Shown piece by piece: positions 16,972-25,153 of a stretch of DNA of 64,000 nucleotides. Below the pieces are notes generated by a model, which was not told where the DNA came from, did not search any database, and saw only the letters and a list, made by a program, of their open reading frames with translations. Within the stretch, counting starts at the first letter, position 1, and every line of letters starts with the position of its first letter. The position numbers and the translations under genes are program-made. This stretch comes from Actinomyces oris (lineage in GTDB: Bacteria > Actinomycetota > Actinomycetes > Actinomycetales > Actinomycetaceae), in assembly GCF_006546825.1 (NCBI RefSeq), contig NZ_VICC01000005.1:1-64000 (forward strand), read 5' to 3'.

Positions 16972-17736
16972 ATGAGTACGTCCCTACGATCCCCCAAGCC
17001 CACAGGTGCCCGGCGGCCAGTACCCGGCCCCGGCCAGGTCGCCGTGGCGAGGCCGCACCGTGGCGCGCACCGTCGTCGAAAGGGTGTGGCTGGCGTGGTG
17101 GCGGTGTGTGTGCTGGCGCTGGGGGTGGCGGCCTGCTCGGTCAAGGACGCCAAGGCCGAGGCCAGTGCGAGCGCTAGTGCCAGCGCGTCTGCGGCTGTTG
17201 CTCGGGCTGAGAAGGGCATCGCTGACGCCAACGCGAGTGCGACCGCCTCCCGGGAAGCCGCCTTGACTCCTGAGCTGCGCGCCAAGCGCGACGCCGCCCT
17301 GGCCGAACCCGCCCCAGCCAAGCCCCCACAGATGAACGAGGAGACCGCCGAAGGCGCAGCAGCCAGCGTCGGCTACTTCCTCGACCTCTACCGCTACGCC
17401 TTCATGACCGGCAACACCACCGAACTAGCAAAGATGAGCGAAGATCGGTGCGTATTTTGCCAATCGGTCATCGATCGAGCAAATGATCTACACAAGGATG
17501 GGGGGTGGTCAAATAAGTGGGAGCAAGACATCACAAACATCAAGTACTACGATAAACTCGAAGGATACAACTACAACCTTGTCCATGTATACATCAACTA
17601 TGGCCAAATGACGTGGTGTCATCCAGGGAAGACCCCTGAGACCGCCGACCCGATCGAGGGGCAAGAGCTCAAGTTCGGTGTTCGATACGTCAACGGTCGA
17701 TGGATGATCGGCGAAGGGGAGGTGATTTCAAAATGA
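16972..17736 (+). CDS. Lipoprotein, DUF6318-like
   Basis: Start ATG 16972 follows GGCGAGGAGG; a GTG one codon earlier overlaps. Signal region about 37-58 with lipobox LGVAAC predicts export and lipidation. Next comes a low-complexity Ala/Ser tract (SASASASASA) and a folded domain with GYFLDLYRYAFMTGNTTEL and CVFCQSVID, resembling the actinobacterial DUF6318 lipoproteins of unknown function (family resemblance from memory). The DNA changes sharply from GC-rich to AT-rich near 17430, inside the gene, so the C-terminal domain may have been swapped. Its stop overlaps the next start (ATGA), implying coupled translation. Confidence 0.75.
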   Translation: MSTSLRSPKPTGARRPVPGPGQVAVARPHRGAHRRRKGVAGVVAVCVLALGVAACSVKDAKAEASASASASASAAVARAEKGIADANASATASREAALTPELRAKRDAALAEPAPAKPPQMNEETAEGAAASVGYFLDLYRYAFMTGNTTELAKMSEDRCVFCQSVIDRANDLHKDGGWSNKWEQDITNIKYYDKLEGYNYNLVHVYINYGQMTWCHPGKTPETADPIEGQELKFGVRYVNGRWMIGEGEVISK

Positions 17737-18560
17737 GGAACATTTTCATGATGGCGGCCATTACGTCAGTGGTGCTACTTCCAACGACTTCAGCCCAAAG
17801 TGACCCAATATCATCTGATCCGACTGTCACTGGAAACTCCTCTGGAAGTCGGACACAGATTACCGGAGAAGCTAGCGAGACGATAGAATTACCTGATTCG
17901 CCTCCTGGTGAGCCTCCGTCTCAGGAGCGTCCGGCTGTGACGGCTTCGGATCCGTCGATGTGGGAGGAGCAGTCTCATCGGGAGTGCTCACCGGAGAAGG
18001 ACGAGTACGGGCTGGACAAGTACAAGTGCAACCTGGCTACCCTCCACCGTCCCACCCAACCCGACCAACCCACCACCACCAGCGGCGGTGGTGCCCGGAC
18101 GGTCACGATCACCACCCGCCAGGCCGCGACATTGATTGCTCAGGGTTCTGGGATTACGCGTCAGCCCCCGGGCCCCAAGGTCATCATCTCCAAGGCCTTC
18201 ATCGTCTACACCAACCCCGCCGTGCGCTACCAGACCACCACCATCCTGGGCACTCCCATCGAGGTCGAGTTCACCCCCACCACCTACACCTGGAACTGGG
18301 AAGACGGCACCACCACAACCACCACCGACCCCGGAGCCCCCTACCCCCACCAGACCGTCACCCACCACTACCAGCACACCGCCACCGGCGTGACCACGAC
18401 CCTGACCACCACCTGGACCACCCGATACCGCCCCGCCGGTGAGAGCCAGTGGCGGCCCATCGAGGGCACCATCACCACCACCGAGACCTCCACCCCCTAC
18501 GACCTGGTCCGCGTCGTCACCTACCTCACCGACGACGCCGAAGAAGCCCAAGGCCACTAA
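17733..18560 (+). CDS. Secreted protein with PKD-like domain
   Basis: ATG 17733 overlaps the previous stop by four bases and has GGGGAGGTG upstream. Residues 1-22 form a signal peptide (MRNIFMMAAITSVVLLPTTS then AQS). The middle is Ser/Pro/Thr rich. Residues about 185-250 contain TYTWNWEDGTTTTTT, GAPYPHQTVTHHYQHT and a Thr-rich strand, the pattern of PKD-type beta sandwiches (WxWGDGT...HxY). A surface role together with the lipoprotein is likely but unproven. The first 80 codons are AT-rich, the rest GC-rich, the mirror of the upstream gene. Confidence 0.7.
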   Translation: MRNIFMMAAITSVVLLPTTSAQSDPISSDPTVTGNSSGSRTQITGEASETIELPDSPPGEPPSQERPAVTASDPSMWEEQSHRECSPEKDEYGLDKYKCNLATLHRPTQPDQPTTTSGGGARTVTITTRQAATLIAQGSGITRQPPGPKVIISKAFIVYTNPAVRYQTTTILGTPIEVEFTPTTYTWNWEDGTTTTTTDPGAPYPHQTVTHHYQHTATGVTTTLTTTWTTRYRPAGESQWRPIEGTITTTETSTPYDLVRVVTYLTDDAEEAQGH

Positions 18561-18616
18561 CCCTCCACACCCAGCACCCGCCCACGCCTCAGACCACCAG
18601 GCTCACTCCGCGAGTG

Positions 18617-18755
18617 TGGTGTCACAACTGGCGACTTTTACGAGCATCTCTGGCCGACGAGGCTTCGCGCCCAGACACATACGCGCAGGTCAGAGCCTTA
18701 CAGGCTCGGGCACGTCAGCCGACGGACGGCTTAAAAGTCGCCAATCGTGACACCA
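18617..18755. mobile_element. MITE-like 139-bp element, copy 1
   Basis: Begins TGGTGTCACAACTGGCGACT and ends with its near-complement: terminal inverted repeats of 24 bases with two mismatches. The same 139-base unit recurs at 18857-18995 with only scattered differences. No coding capacity, so a non-autonomous element mobilised by a transposase elsewhere, or a REP-like hairpin, is likely. Confidence 0.7.
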
Positions 18756-18856
18756 AGGGCGCACGGCGCACCGCTGAGACCCCCACTCAACCCACAGCAC
18801 CTAAGTCCCAGATGCTGGCGCACACAGTTGCGCCTTAGACCGTCGAGCTCGCCGAG

Positions 18857-18995
18857 TGGTGTCACAACTGGCGACTTTTACGAGCATCTCTGGCCGACGA
18901 GGCTTCGCGCCCAGACACATACGCGCAGATCAGAACCGCACAGGCCCAGGCACGTCAGCCGACGGACGGCTTAAAAGTCGCCAAACGTGACACCA
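18857..18995. mobile_element. MITE-like 139-bp element, copy 2
   Basis: Direct copy of 18617-18755, same length and orientation, terminal inverted repeats with three mismatches. The two copies are 101 bases apart. Immediately right, TGCCGCGGTCAAGG occurs twice (near 19007 and 19042), before the end of the moeZ-like gene. Confidence 0.7.
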
Positions 18996-19051
18996 CGGCC
19001 CGCTGATGCCGCGGTCAAGGTCGGACAGAGCTCCAGGACCCAGTGCCGCGG

Positions 19052-20380
19052 TCAAGGCCGGCTGGACGCCCATGCCCTTATGCCGCCCTCAAGGCTGAGA
19101 AGTCGGCCGGGATAGCCCGCAGCCTTCAGCGACTCGATGGCCCGGACCGACCGCACCCCGGCAGCGCACACCACCACCGTGAGCCGACCCGGGTCGAGCT
19201 CGTCCATGTGTGCCGTCACCTCACGCAGCGGAATGTGCAGCGCCCCCTCCATCGGTTCGAGCGCCACCTCGACGTCCTCACGCACATCCAGCAGCGCCGG
19301 CGGCTTGGCGCCATTCAGGAGCCGCCTCAGCTCGGCCGCGGAGACGACACCCACTCCCGCCCCTGAATCCAGGACCTCGCCACCTTCCTGAATTCGGCTG
19401 GCAGCAGCGGGACCGGACGCGGAACTCCCTGGCCGCAGGCAGGAGTCAACCCCGGAGCGGGGTTCCTTCGGCTGCGCGTCGGCCTCACAGGCTCGGGGGA
19501 GTGCGCAGGCATCAGCCTCAGCGACCAGAGCGGTGATCGTCGGGTTCTCCCCGCACACCGGGCAGGCTGGGTTCTTCGCCACCGGAATCTCCCGCAGGCG
19601 CGCCCCCCAGACGTCCAGCATCGCCAGCCTCCCCAGCAGTGGTTGCCCGCCGCCGATCACCAGCTTGAGTGCCTCGGCGGCTTGCATCGTCCCGATGATG
19701 CCGGGCAGCACCCCCAGCACCCCGGCCTCCGCGCAGGAGGGTACCGAGCCTGCGGGCGGCGGGGCGGGGTGCAGGCACCGGTAGCACGGGCCCCGGAGCG
19801 CGTCGAAGACCCCCACCTGCCCGTTGAACCCCAGCACCGCCCCGTGCACCAGCGGCAGCCCCAGCATGACAGCGGCGTCATTGACTAGGTACCGCGTGGG
19901 GAAGTTGTCCGTGCCGTCGATGACCACGTCCCAGCCGCCCAGCAGCTCCCGGGCATTGTCCGCCGTCAACCGAGTCCGGTGGGCAACGACCTCAATATCG
20001 GGATTGAGTGCCCTGATCGCCTCGGCCGCCGAGTCCACCTTAGAGCGCCCCACGGCCGCCGTGGCATGGATGACCTGGCGTTGCAGGTTGGAGACGTCGA
20101 CGTCGTCGTCGTCAATGAGCCCGATCGTCCCCACCCCGGCGGCCGCCAGGTACAGGGCCGCCGGTGCCCCGAGCCCGCCGGCACCGATGAGCAGGATCCG
20201 GGAGGCGCGGATGCGCTGCTGCCCCACGAGCCCCACCTGCGGCACGAGGGCATTGCGGTGGTAGCGCTCCAGCTCATCGCGGCTCAGCGGCCGCAGACGC
20301 TCCTCAGCGATTACCGATCCGCAGACGCCAACGCGATCGTTTCGGTCAACGGTGCTCACAAGGCCCTCCCTCATTCTCAT
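19052..20380 (-). CDS. moeZ: MoeZ-type adenylyltransferase/sulfurtransferase (ThiF-rhodanese fusion)
   Basis: A 442-residue two-domain protein. Residues about 30-285 are a ThiF/MoeB E1-like domain: ATP motif LLIGAGGLGAPAALYLAAAG, DDDDVDVSNLQRQVIH, the DGTDNFPTRYLVND segment, and a CxxC zinc pair in CPVCG and CYRC. Residues about 340-442 are a rhodanese domain with active-site Cys in VVCAAGVRS. It adenylates the C-terminal Gly of MoaD-like carriers and passes sulfur to them. A poorly conserved Ala/Pro-rich linker lies between the domains. It sits 3' of modABC on the same strand, fitting molybdopterin synthesis. Start may be ATG 20380 or an ATG two codons later. Confidence 0.9.
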   Translation of the reverse strand: MRMREGLVSTVDRNDRVGVCGSVIAEERLRPLSRDELERYHRNALVPQVGLVGQQRIRASRILLIGAGGLGAPAALYLAAAGVGTIGLIDDDDVDVSNLQRQVIHATAAVGRSKVDSAAEAIRALNPDIEVVAHRTRLTADNARELLGGWDVVIDGTDNFPTRYLVNDAAVMLGLPLVHGAVLGFNGQVGVFDALRGPCYRCLHPAPPPAGSVPSCAEAGVLGVLPGIIGTMQAAEALKLVIGGGQPLLGRLAMLDVWGARLREIPVAKNPACPVCGENPTITALVAEADACALPRACEADAQPKEPRSGVDSCLRPGSSASGPAAASRIQEGGEVLDSGAGVGVVSAAELRRLLNGAKPPALLDVREDVEVALEPMEGALHIPLREVTAHMDELDPGRLTVVVCAAGVRSVRAIESLKAAGYPGRLLSLEGGIRAWASSRP

Positions 20381-20415
20381 CCGGTCCTTCTCTCAACGCC
20401 CCGGTATTGCAGTTC

Positions 20416-22554
20416 TCAACCCCGGCGAGCCAGGATACGAACCTGCACCGCCTTGATGACGCAGCAGACCTCCCGGCCCTCGGTGATGCCGAGCTCGGCG
20501 ACGGCTCCGGCGGTGACCGCCGCCGACAGCCGCTGTCCCTCCTCCAGCTCCAGGCGCACGCTCACCAGCGCCCCCGAGCGCTCCAGCCCCGTCACCCGGC
20601 CGGTCAGGACGTTGCGGGGGCTGCCGTGCGGCGCCTGACGGTAGAGGGCGACGGCGTCGGGTGGCACCAGCGCGATCCCCGGAGCTCCGGGGTGCAGCAC
20701 CTCGTCGTGGCCTTTCCGGTGCCCCTGCTCGCCGACCTGCCCGCCAGTGGCATCCCCCTGGGGCCGGCCATGGATAACCTGCCCTGACGGCAGCCGCAGC
20801 CCGGGAGCCTCGGCGTCGCCGTCGATGACCCCGGTGAGCACGGCTGTCCCCGTCAGGTGGGCGACGAAGTCCGAACGCGGCGCCGACAGGACCTTCGCCG
20901 TCGGCCCCTGCTCCACGACGCGGCCCCGGTCCAGGACGACGACGTCCTCGGCCAGCGCCGTCAGGTCCAGGACGTCGTGGGTCACCAGCAGCAGCGTCAG
21001 CCCCTCCTCGGCGCATCGACGCGCCACCAGGCGGCGCATCTCCTGGCGGGCGGTGACGTCCAGGGCGGCCATCGGCTCATCCAGGACCAGCAGGCGGGGC
21101 CCCGTCGCCAGCGCCCGGGCCAGCGCCACGCGGGCCGCCTGCCCGCCTGAGAGCGCACCTCCCGGGCGGGAGGCCAGGTGTTCGGCCCCGACGGCGGCCA
21201 GCTCGGCGCGGGCCCGACGCGTCGCCTCCGCTCGGCTCACCCCCTGGCAGCGCAGCGCGAACACCACGTTGCCCAGCACCGACATGTGGGTGAAGACGCC
21301 CGGCTCCTGGCTGAGCAGCGCGACCTGGCGCCGCCCCGCCCGCACGAAGCGCCCAGGGTCGTCCAGGACCCGCCCGCCGAGCACGACCCGGCCGTTCTCG
21401 GCGTCCAGCAGGCCGGCCACCACGGAGCAGACCGTTGACTTGCCCGATCCGTTGGGGCCGATGAGCGCCGTCGTGCGACCCGCCTCCACCTCCAGGTCGA
21501 CGACGACGTCGCGCTGCGGCAGCTCGAAGGCGACCTGCAGGTCCTGGCCGCGCCCGATGCCCTCCTGGGGTGCCTTGGCGGACGCGATACGCGCGGAAGA
21601 GGGCACGTCACCGTTGGACTCCTCATTCGAGGAGAGCTCGGACGTCGGGACGACCTCCTGCCCGTCCCGCTCCTGGCGAGCAGTCAGCAGTGCACCGACC
21701 AGACCGGACCAGTCCACGGTCGTGGCCCCGACGATGATGAACGACAACCCGATGAGCACCACTGCGAGAGCCAGGGCCGTGGCAGTGTCGCTCTCCTTCT
21801 CCAAGTAGATGGCCAGCGGCATCGTGCGGGTGACGCCCTCCCGGGAACCCGCGAAGGCGATGGTCGCCCCGAACTCACCCAGGCTCCGGCCCAGAGCCAG
21901 GGCGGTGCCCCGAGCCAACGCAGGAGCCGCCAGCGGCAGCGTGACCTGTGTCAGCACCCGCCAGGGCCCCGCCCCCAGCGTTCGAGCCGTGGTCTCGGCA
22001 AGAGTGTCGCGGCTGCGCAACGCCGCCTCCAGAGTGACCACCAGGTAAGGCATGGCGACGAAGACCTGAGCGAGTACGACGGCGGTCGTCGTGAAGGCGA
22101 TCGGAATATCCCACGCCTCCAGGTAGGCACCGAACACGCCCCGACGTCCGAAGGTCGCCAGCAGTGCGATACCGGCCACCACCGGCGGCATCGTCATCGG
22201 TAGAATCGCGAGAACTCGTGCGAACCTCACTCCCGGCCAGCTGCGGGACAGGAGCAGTGCCAGCGGTATACCCAGTACCACGCAGACCAGCGTGGCGATC
22301 AGGCAGGTGCGGATCGAGAGCCACAGGGCGGCTTGCGCCGATGGCGTCCCCAGCAGCTGGGGGAGCTGCCCCCAGGACACGCGCGTCCCCATGCCCACCA
22401 GGGGCAGGATGATCGCGCTGCCCCCCAGGATCGCCAGGACAGTGACGAGCACCGGCAGGGGGGAACGAGCGGCCCGCCCACGCCCCGGAAGGGCGCGGAC
22501 GGGCCGCTGTACTGACTGCTGCGCGGAGCGCGCAGTGGGGGATGTCTGGTTCAC
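20416..22554 (-). CDS. modBC: Molybdate ABC transporter permease-ATPase fusion ModBC
   Basis: One 712-residue frame. Residues about 35-285: permease with six membrane spans and the EAA-type loop (ARTLGAGPWRVLTQVTLPLA) plus LGRSLGEFGATIAFAG typical of ModB. A hydrophilic linker follows. Residues about 340-545: ATPase with Walker A GPNGSGKST, signature LSGGQAARVALARALA, Walker B LLVLDEPMAALD and the switch His in LLVTHD. Residues about 555-712: molybdate-binding Mop/TOBE-like domain. ModB and ModC are usually separate; fusion gives a homodimeric transporter core. Lies 42 bases after modA. Confidence 0.93.
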   Translation of the reverse strand: MNQTSPTARSAQQSVQRPVRALPGRGRAARSPLPVLVTVLAILGGSAIILPLVGMGTRVSWGQLPQLLGTPSAQAALWLSIRTCLIATLVCVVLGIPLALLLSRSWPGVRFARVLAILPMTMPPVVAGIALLATFGRRGVFGAYLEAWDIPIAFTTTAVVLAQVFVAMPYLVVTLEAALRSRDTLAETTARTLGAGPWRVLTQVTLPLAAPALARGTALALGRSLGEFGATIAFAGSREGVTRTMPLAIYLEKESDTATALALAVVLIGLSFIIVGATTVDWSGLVGALLTARQERDGQEVVPTSELSSNEESNGDVPSSARIASAKAPQEGIGRGQDLQVAFELPQRDVVVDLEVEAGRTTALIGPNGSGKSTVCSVVAGLLDAENGRVVLGGRVLDDPGRFVRAGRRQVALLSQEPGVFTHMSVLGNVVFALRCQGVSRAEATRRARAELAAVGAEHLASRPGGALSGGQAARVALARALATGPRLLVLDEPMAALDVTARQEMRRLVARRCAEEGLTLLLVTHDVLDLTALAEDVVVLDRGRVVEQGPTAKVLSAPRSDFVAHLTGTAVLTGVIDGDAEAPGLRLPSGQVIHGRPQGDATGGQVGEQGHRKGHDEVLHPGAPGIALVPPDAVALYRQAPHGSPRNVLTGRVTGLERSGALVSVRLELEEGQRLSAAVTAGAVAELGITEGREVCCVIKAVQVRILARRG

Positions 22555-22596
22555 AGAATCATGTGTACCAGGTCAGCGAGGCTGGCCTGCTCTCCG

Positions 22597-23568
22597 TCAC
22601 GGAGCAGTCGTCTCCACCGTGGGCTTGTCCGCCTCCGGGGTGGAGGAGCCCCCAGCGGTCGCGGCCTGGGACGGGGTGGCGCTGGCCGCGGTACTGGCCG
22701 TAGCGGCGCCCCCGGCGCTGGGGCTCGCCCCGGCACTCGCACTAGTGGTGTCGCCGGGCTTCCCGAAACCGTACTTGGCCAGGATCTCCTGACCGGACTT
22801 GCTGGTGATGGCGTTGATGAAAACCTGAGCGGCCTCGGGGTTGGAGGGCTTGGCCGTCTGGGCGATCGGGTAGTGGTTCACGACGCCCTTATTGTCGATG
22901 GTGATCTCATCGACCTTGTCCTTGGCGGCCACTGCATCAGTCTTGTAGACCACGCCCGCGTCGGCCTCGCCGGACTCGACCTTGGTGCGCACATCCGTCA
23001 CCTTCTGCTCCTCGGAGACCGGGTTGAGAGTGACGTTGTAGGCCTTGGCCAGCTCCTTGGCGGCATTGCCGCACGGAGCGGTCTCCACACAGATCACGAG
23101 TTTGGCGTTGTCGAGTGAGGAGTCAATGCCCTTGACGTTGGCGGGATTGCCCTTGGGGACGATGAGGGTCGGGACGTTGGTGGCGAACTCGGTGCGCTCA
23201 CCGACCAGCTTCTGCTCCACGGCCTTGTTCATGGTGGGCTCGTCGGCCGTGGCCAGGACGTCGGCGCTGTCGCCGCCCGCCAGGGAGGCCACCAGGTCCT
23301 GGGAGCCCTGGAAGTCGAAGGTGACGTCCAGGCCGGGGTTGTCCTTCTCCACGGTCTTCTCGATCTCCTCGAAGGCCTTCTGGAGGGAGGCCGCGGCCAG
23401 GACCGTTACCTTGCCGGTGGCTTTCTGCGCGCCGCCCGAGGCGCTCGCGGAGGCGGCTCCGGTGGCCCCACCCGTGGAGCTGTTGGAGGCGGAGCCTCCG
23501 CAGGCGGCCAAGGAGACGGCGGAGAGCAGGCTGACGGCGGCGATCGCCGCACGACGTGAGATACCCAT
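22597..23568 (-). CDS. modA: Molybdate-binding lipoprotein ModA
   Basis: Start ATG 23568 (MGISRRAAIAA) with AAAGGA upstream. Lipobox SLAAC gives lipidation at residue about 22. The mature protein matches ModA: VTVLAAASLQKAFEEIEK, TFDFQGSQDLVASLAGG and a C-terminal AQVFINAITSKSGQEILAKY followed by GFGKPG. It ends in a Ser/Ala/Thr-rich tail of about 45 residues not needed for binding. First gene of modA-modBC-moeZ on the minus strand, feeding molybdenum to the Nar cofactor pathway. Confidence 0.93.
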   Translation of the reverse strand: MGISRRAAIAAVSLLSAVSLAACGGSASNSSTGGATGAASASASGGAQKATGKVTVLAAASLQKAFEEIEKTVEKDNPGLDVTFDFQGSQDLVASLAGGDSADVLATADEPTMNKAVEQKLVGERTEFATNVPTLIVPKGNPANVKGIDSSLDNAKLVICVETAPCGNAAKELAKAYNVTLNPVSEEQKVTDVRTKVESGEADAGVVYKTDAVAAKDKVDEITIDNKGVVNHYPIAQTAKPSNPEAAQVFINAITSKSGQEILAKYGFGKPGDTTSASAGASPSAGGAATASTAASATPSQAATAGGSSTPEADKPTVETTAP

Positions 23569-23599
23569 TGCGTGTCCTTTCGGGCTGAGGCAGCCGAGA

Positions 23600-24388
23600 T
23601 CAGGCGCCTTGGGAAGGGGTGACGTCGTTGGCCCCCTGGTTGCCGGTGCCCTGGGTCCGCACCGGGGTCCAGCCTCGTGAGGTCTGAGCGGTGGAGGTGG
23701 CGCCCTCGCGGGAACGGTAGACCACATAGGGGCGGGTCACGTAGCCCACGGGCGCGGAGACCACGTGGACCAGGCGGGTGAAGGGCCAGATCGCCAGGAG
23801 CAGGAAGCCCGCGATGACATGGAGCTTGAAGGAGACCGGGACGTCGGCCATGAGCTCGGGGCGCGGCTGGAGAACCAGCACCGAGCGCAGCCAGGGGCTG
23901 ATCGTCTCGCGGTAGTCGTAGCCGTGGGCGTCGGCGAGCTGGTTGAGGACCGTGGCCGCCGAGCCCAGCAGGATCGGCACGATGAGGAAGCAGTACATGA
24001 CCAGGTCGTTGCGGGTGGTGGCCAGGCGCACGCTCTTGACGACGATGCGCCGGTAGATGAGCCCGACCAGGCCCACGATCGTCAGGATGGCCGCGAAGGT
24101 TCCCAGGTAGGTGGCGCCCAGGTGGTACATGTGCTGGGAGACGCCCAGCATCTCGGTGACGTCCTTGGGCACCAGCAGCCCGACGACGTGACCGCCCATC
24201 ACCATGAGGAAGCCCAGGTGGAACAGGGGGGAGGCCAGGCGCAGGATGCGGGACTCGTTCCACTGCGAGGATCGGGAGGTCCAGCCGAACTGGTCGGTGC
24301 GCCACCGCCAGATCATGCCTGCCACCAGCAGCACCAGGCTGGCGTAGGGCAGGGCCACCCACATGAGGTTCTGCTGAATCGGGCTCAT
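23600..24388 (-). CDS. narI: Respiratory nitrate reductase gamma subunit (cytochrome b)
   Basis: A 262-residue membrane protein with five predicted helices that oxidises the quinol pool and passes electrons through two b hemes to NarH. Typical NarI features: an early LPYASLVLLVAGMIWRWRTD helix, PLFHLGFLMVMGGHVVGLLV and the late HVIAGFLLLAIWPFTRLVH segment with heme-ligand histidines. Start ATG overlaps the narJ stop by four bases. Last gene of narGHJI; modA begins 31 bases further downstream in the same direction. Confidence 0.95.
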   Translation of the reverse strand: MSPIQQNLMWVALPYASLVLLVAGMIWRWRTDQFGWTSRSSQWNESRILRLASPLFHLGFLMVMGGHVVGLLVPKDVTEMLGVSQHMYHLGATYLGTFAAILTIVGLVGLIYRRIVVKSVRLATTRNDLVMYCFLIVPILLGSAATVLNQLADAHGYDYRETISPWLRSVLVLQPRPELMADVPVSFKLHVIAGFLLLAIWPFTRLVHVVSAPVGYVTRPYVVYRSREGATSTAQTSRGWTPVRTQGTGNQGANDVTPSQGA

Positions 24389-25152
24389 GTCATGCTCTCC
24401 TGGCTGCTCGTGAAGGGGGAAGGATCGGCGACTGGTGCCGAGCCCGGCACGGCGGGTGCACCGGACAGGCTCGGGTTGCGCACGGGAATGGTCGGGAAGG
24501 GCAGGGTATTGGTGACACCGACGGTCTCGGTGGGCGGACCGGCCGCCACGAGGGCGCGCACGCGCTCGGCGGTGGCCTCGTCGATCTGCGGCAGAGTCAT
24601 CGAGACGGCCTCCACCAGCCCCGCGTAGGGGGAGGCGGCGTCGGCCAGGGCGCTGCGCAGCACCTCGATGCCCTCCCGGTGGGAGGACAGGAGCGCGCTG
24701 GCCACCTCGTCGCCGCTGCGTGCAGACAGCTCGAGGACCACCGGCAGGTAGTCGGGCAGCTCGTCGGCGGCCATCTCGTAGCCGGCGGCCGCCAGCGCCT
24801 GCTTGAAGGCCAGCAGCGCGGCGCCCCGGTGCCGGGTGTCTCCCACCGTGTAGTACGTCAGGTACAGGCAGCAGCGCCGACGTCGGTCGAAGACCTCCAC
24901 GTAGTGCTCGGCCATGGCCCGCTCGCCGCGGCGCCGCGCCTGAGCGATGAAGTCCTCCAGGAGGACGGCCACCTCCGCCGGTAGCGTGGCCAGCTCGGCC
25001 TCGACGGCGTTCAGGCGCGTCTCCAGAGTCCCCTCGGCCGGGTAGTCCAGCAGCAGCGAGGCCGCCATGTGCACGGTGGCTCGCTGGGAGGGCGTCAGGT
25101 GCACCTCGGCGGGTTTCTCAAGAACCCGGGGGGCGCGGACGAAGGAGACCAT
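24385..25152 (-). CDS. narJ: Nitrate reductase assembly chaperone NarJ
   Basis: ATG 25152 lies one base after the narH stop; longer versions would run into narH. 255 residues of the TorD/NarJ helical chaperone family that holds NarGH until the Mo cofactor is inserted: AASLLLDYP near the N-terminus and EHYVEVFDRRRRCCLYLTYY, then DELPDYLPVVLELSA, the core NarJ signature. The C-terminal 40 residues are Pro/Ser/Gly rich. Confidence 0.93.
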   Translation of the reverse strand: MVSFVRAPRVLEKPAEVHLTPSQRATVHMAASLLLDYPAEGTLETRLNAVEAELATLPAEVAVLLEDFIAQARRRGERAMAEHYVEVFDRRRRCCLYLTYYTVGDTRHRGAALLAFKQALAAAGYEMAADELPDYLPVVLELSARSGDEVASALLSSHREGIEVLRSALADAASPYAGLVEAVSMTLPQIDEATAERVRALVAAGPPTETVGVTNTLPFPTIPVRNPSLSGAPAVPGSAPVADPSPFTSSQESMT

Positions 25153-25153
25153 C

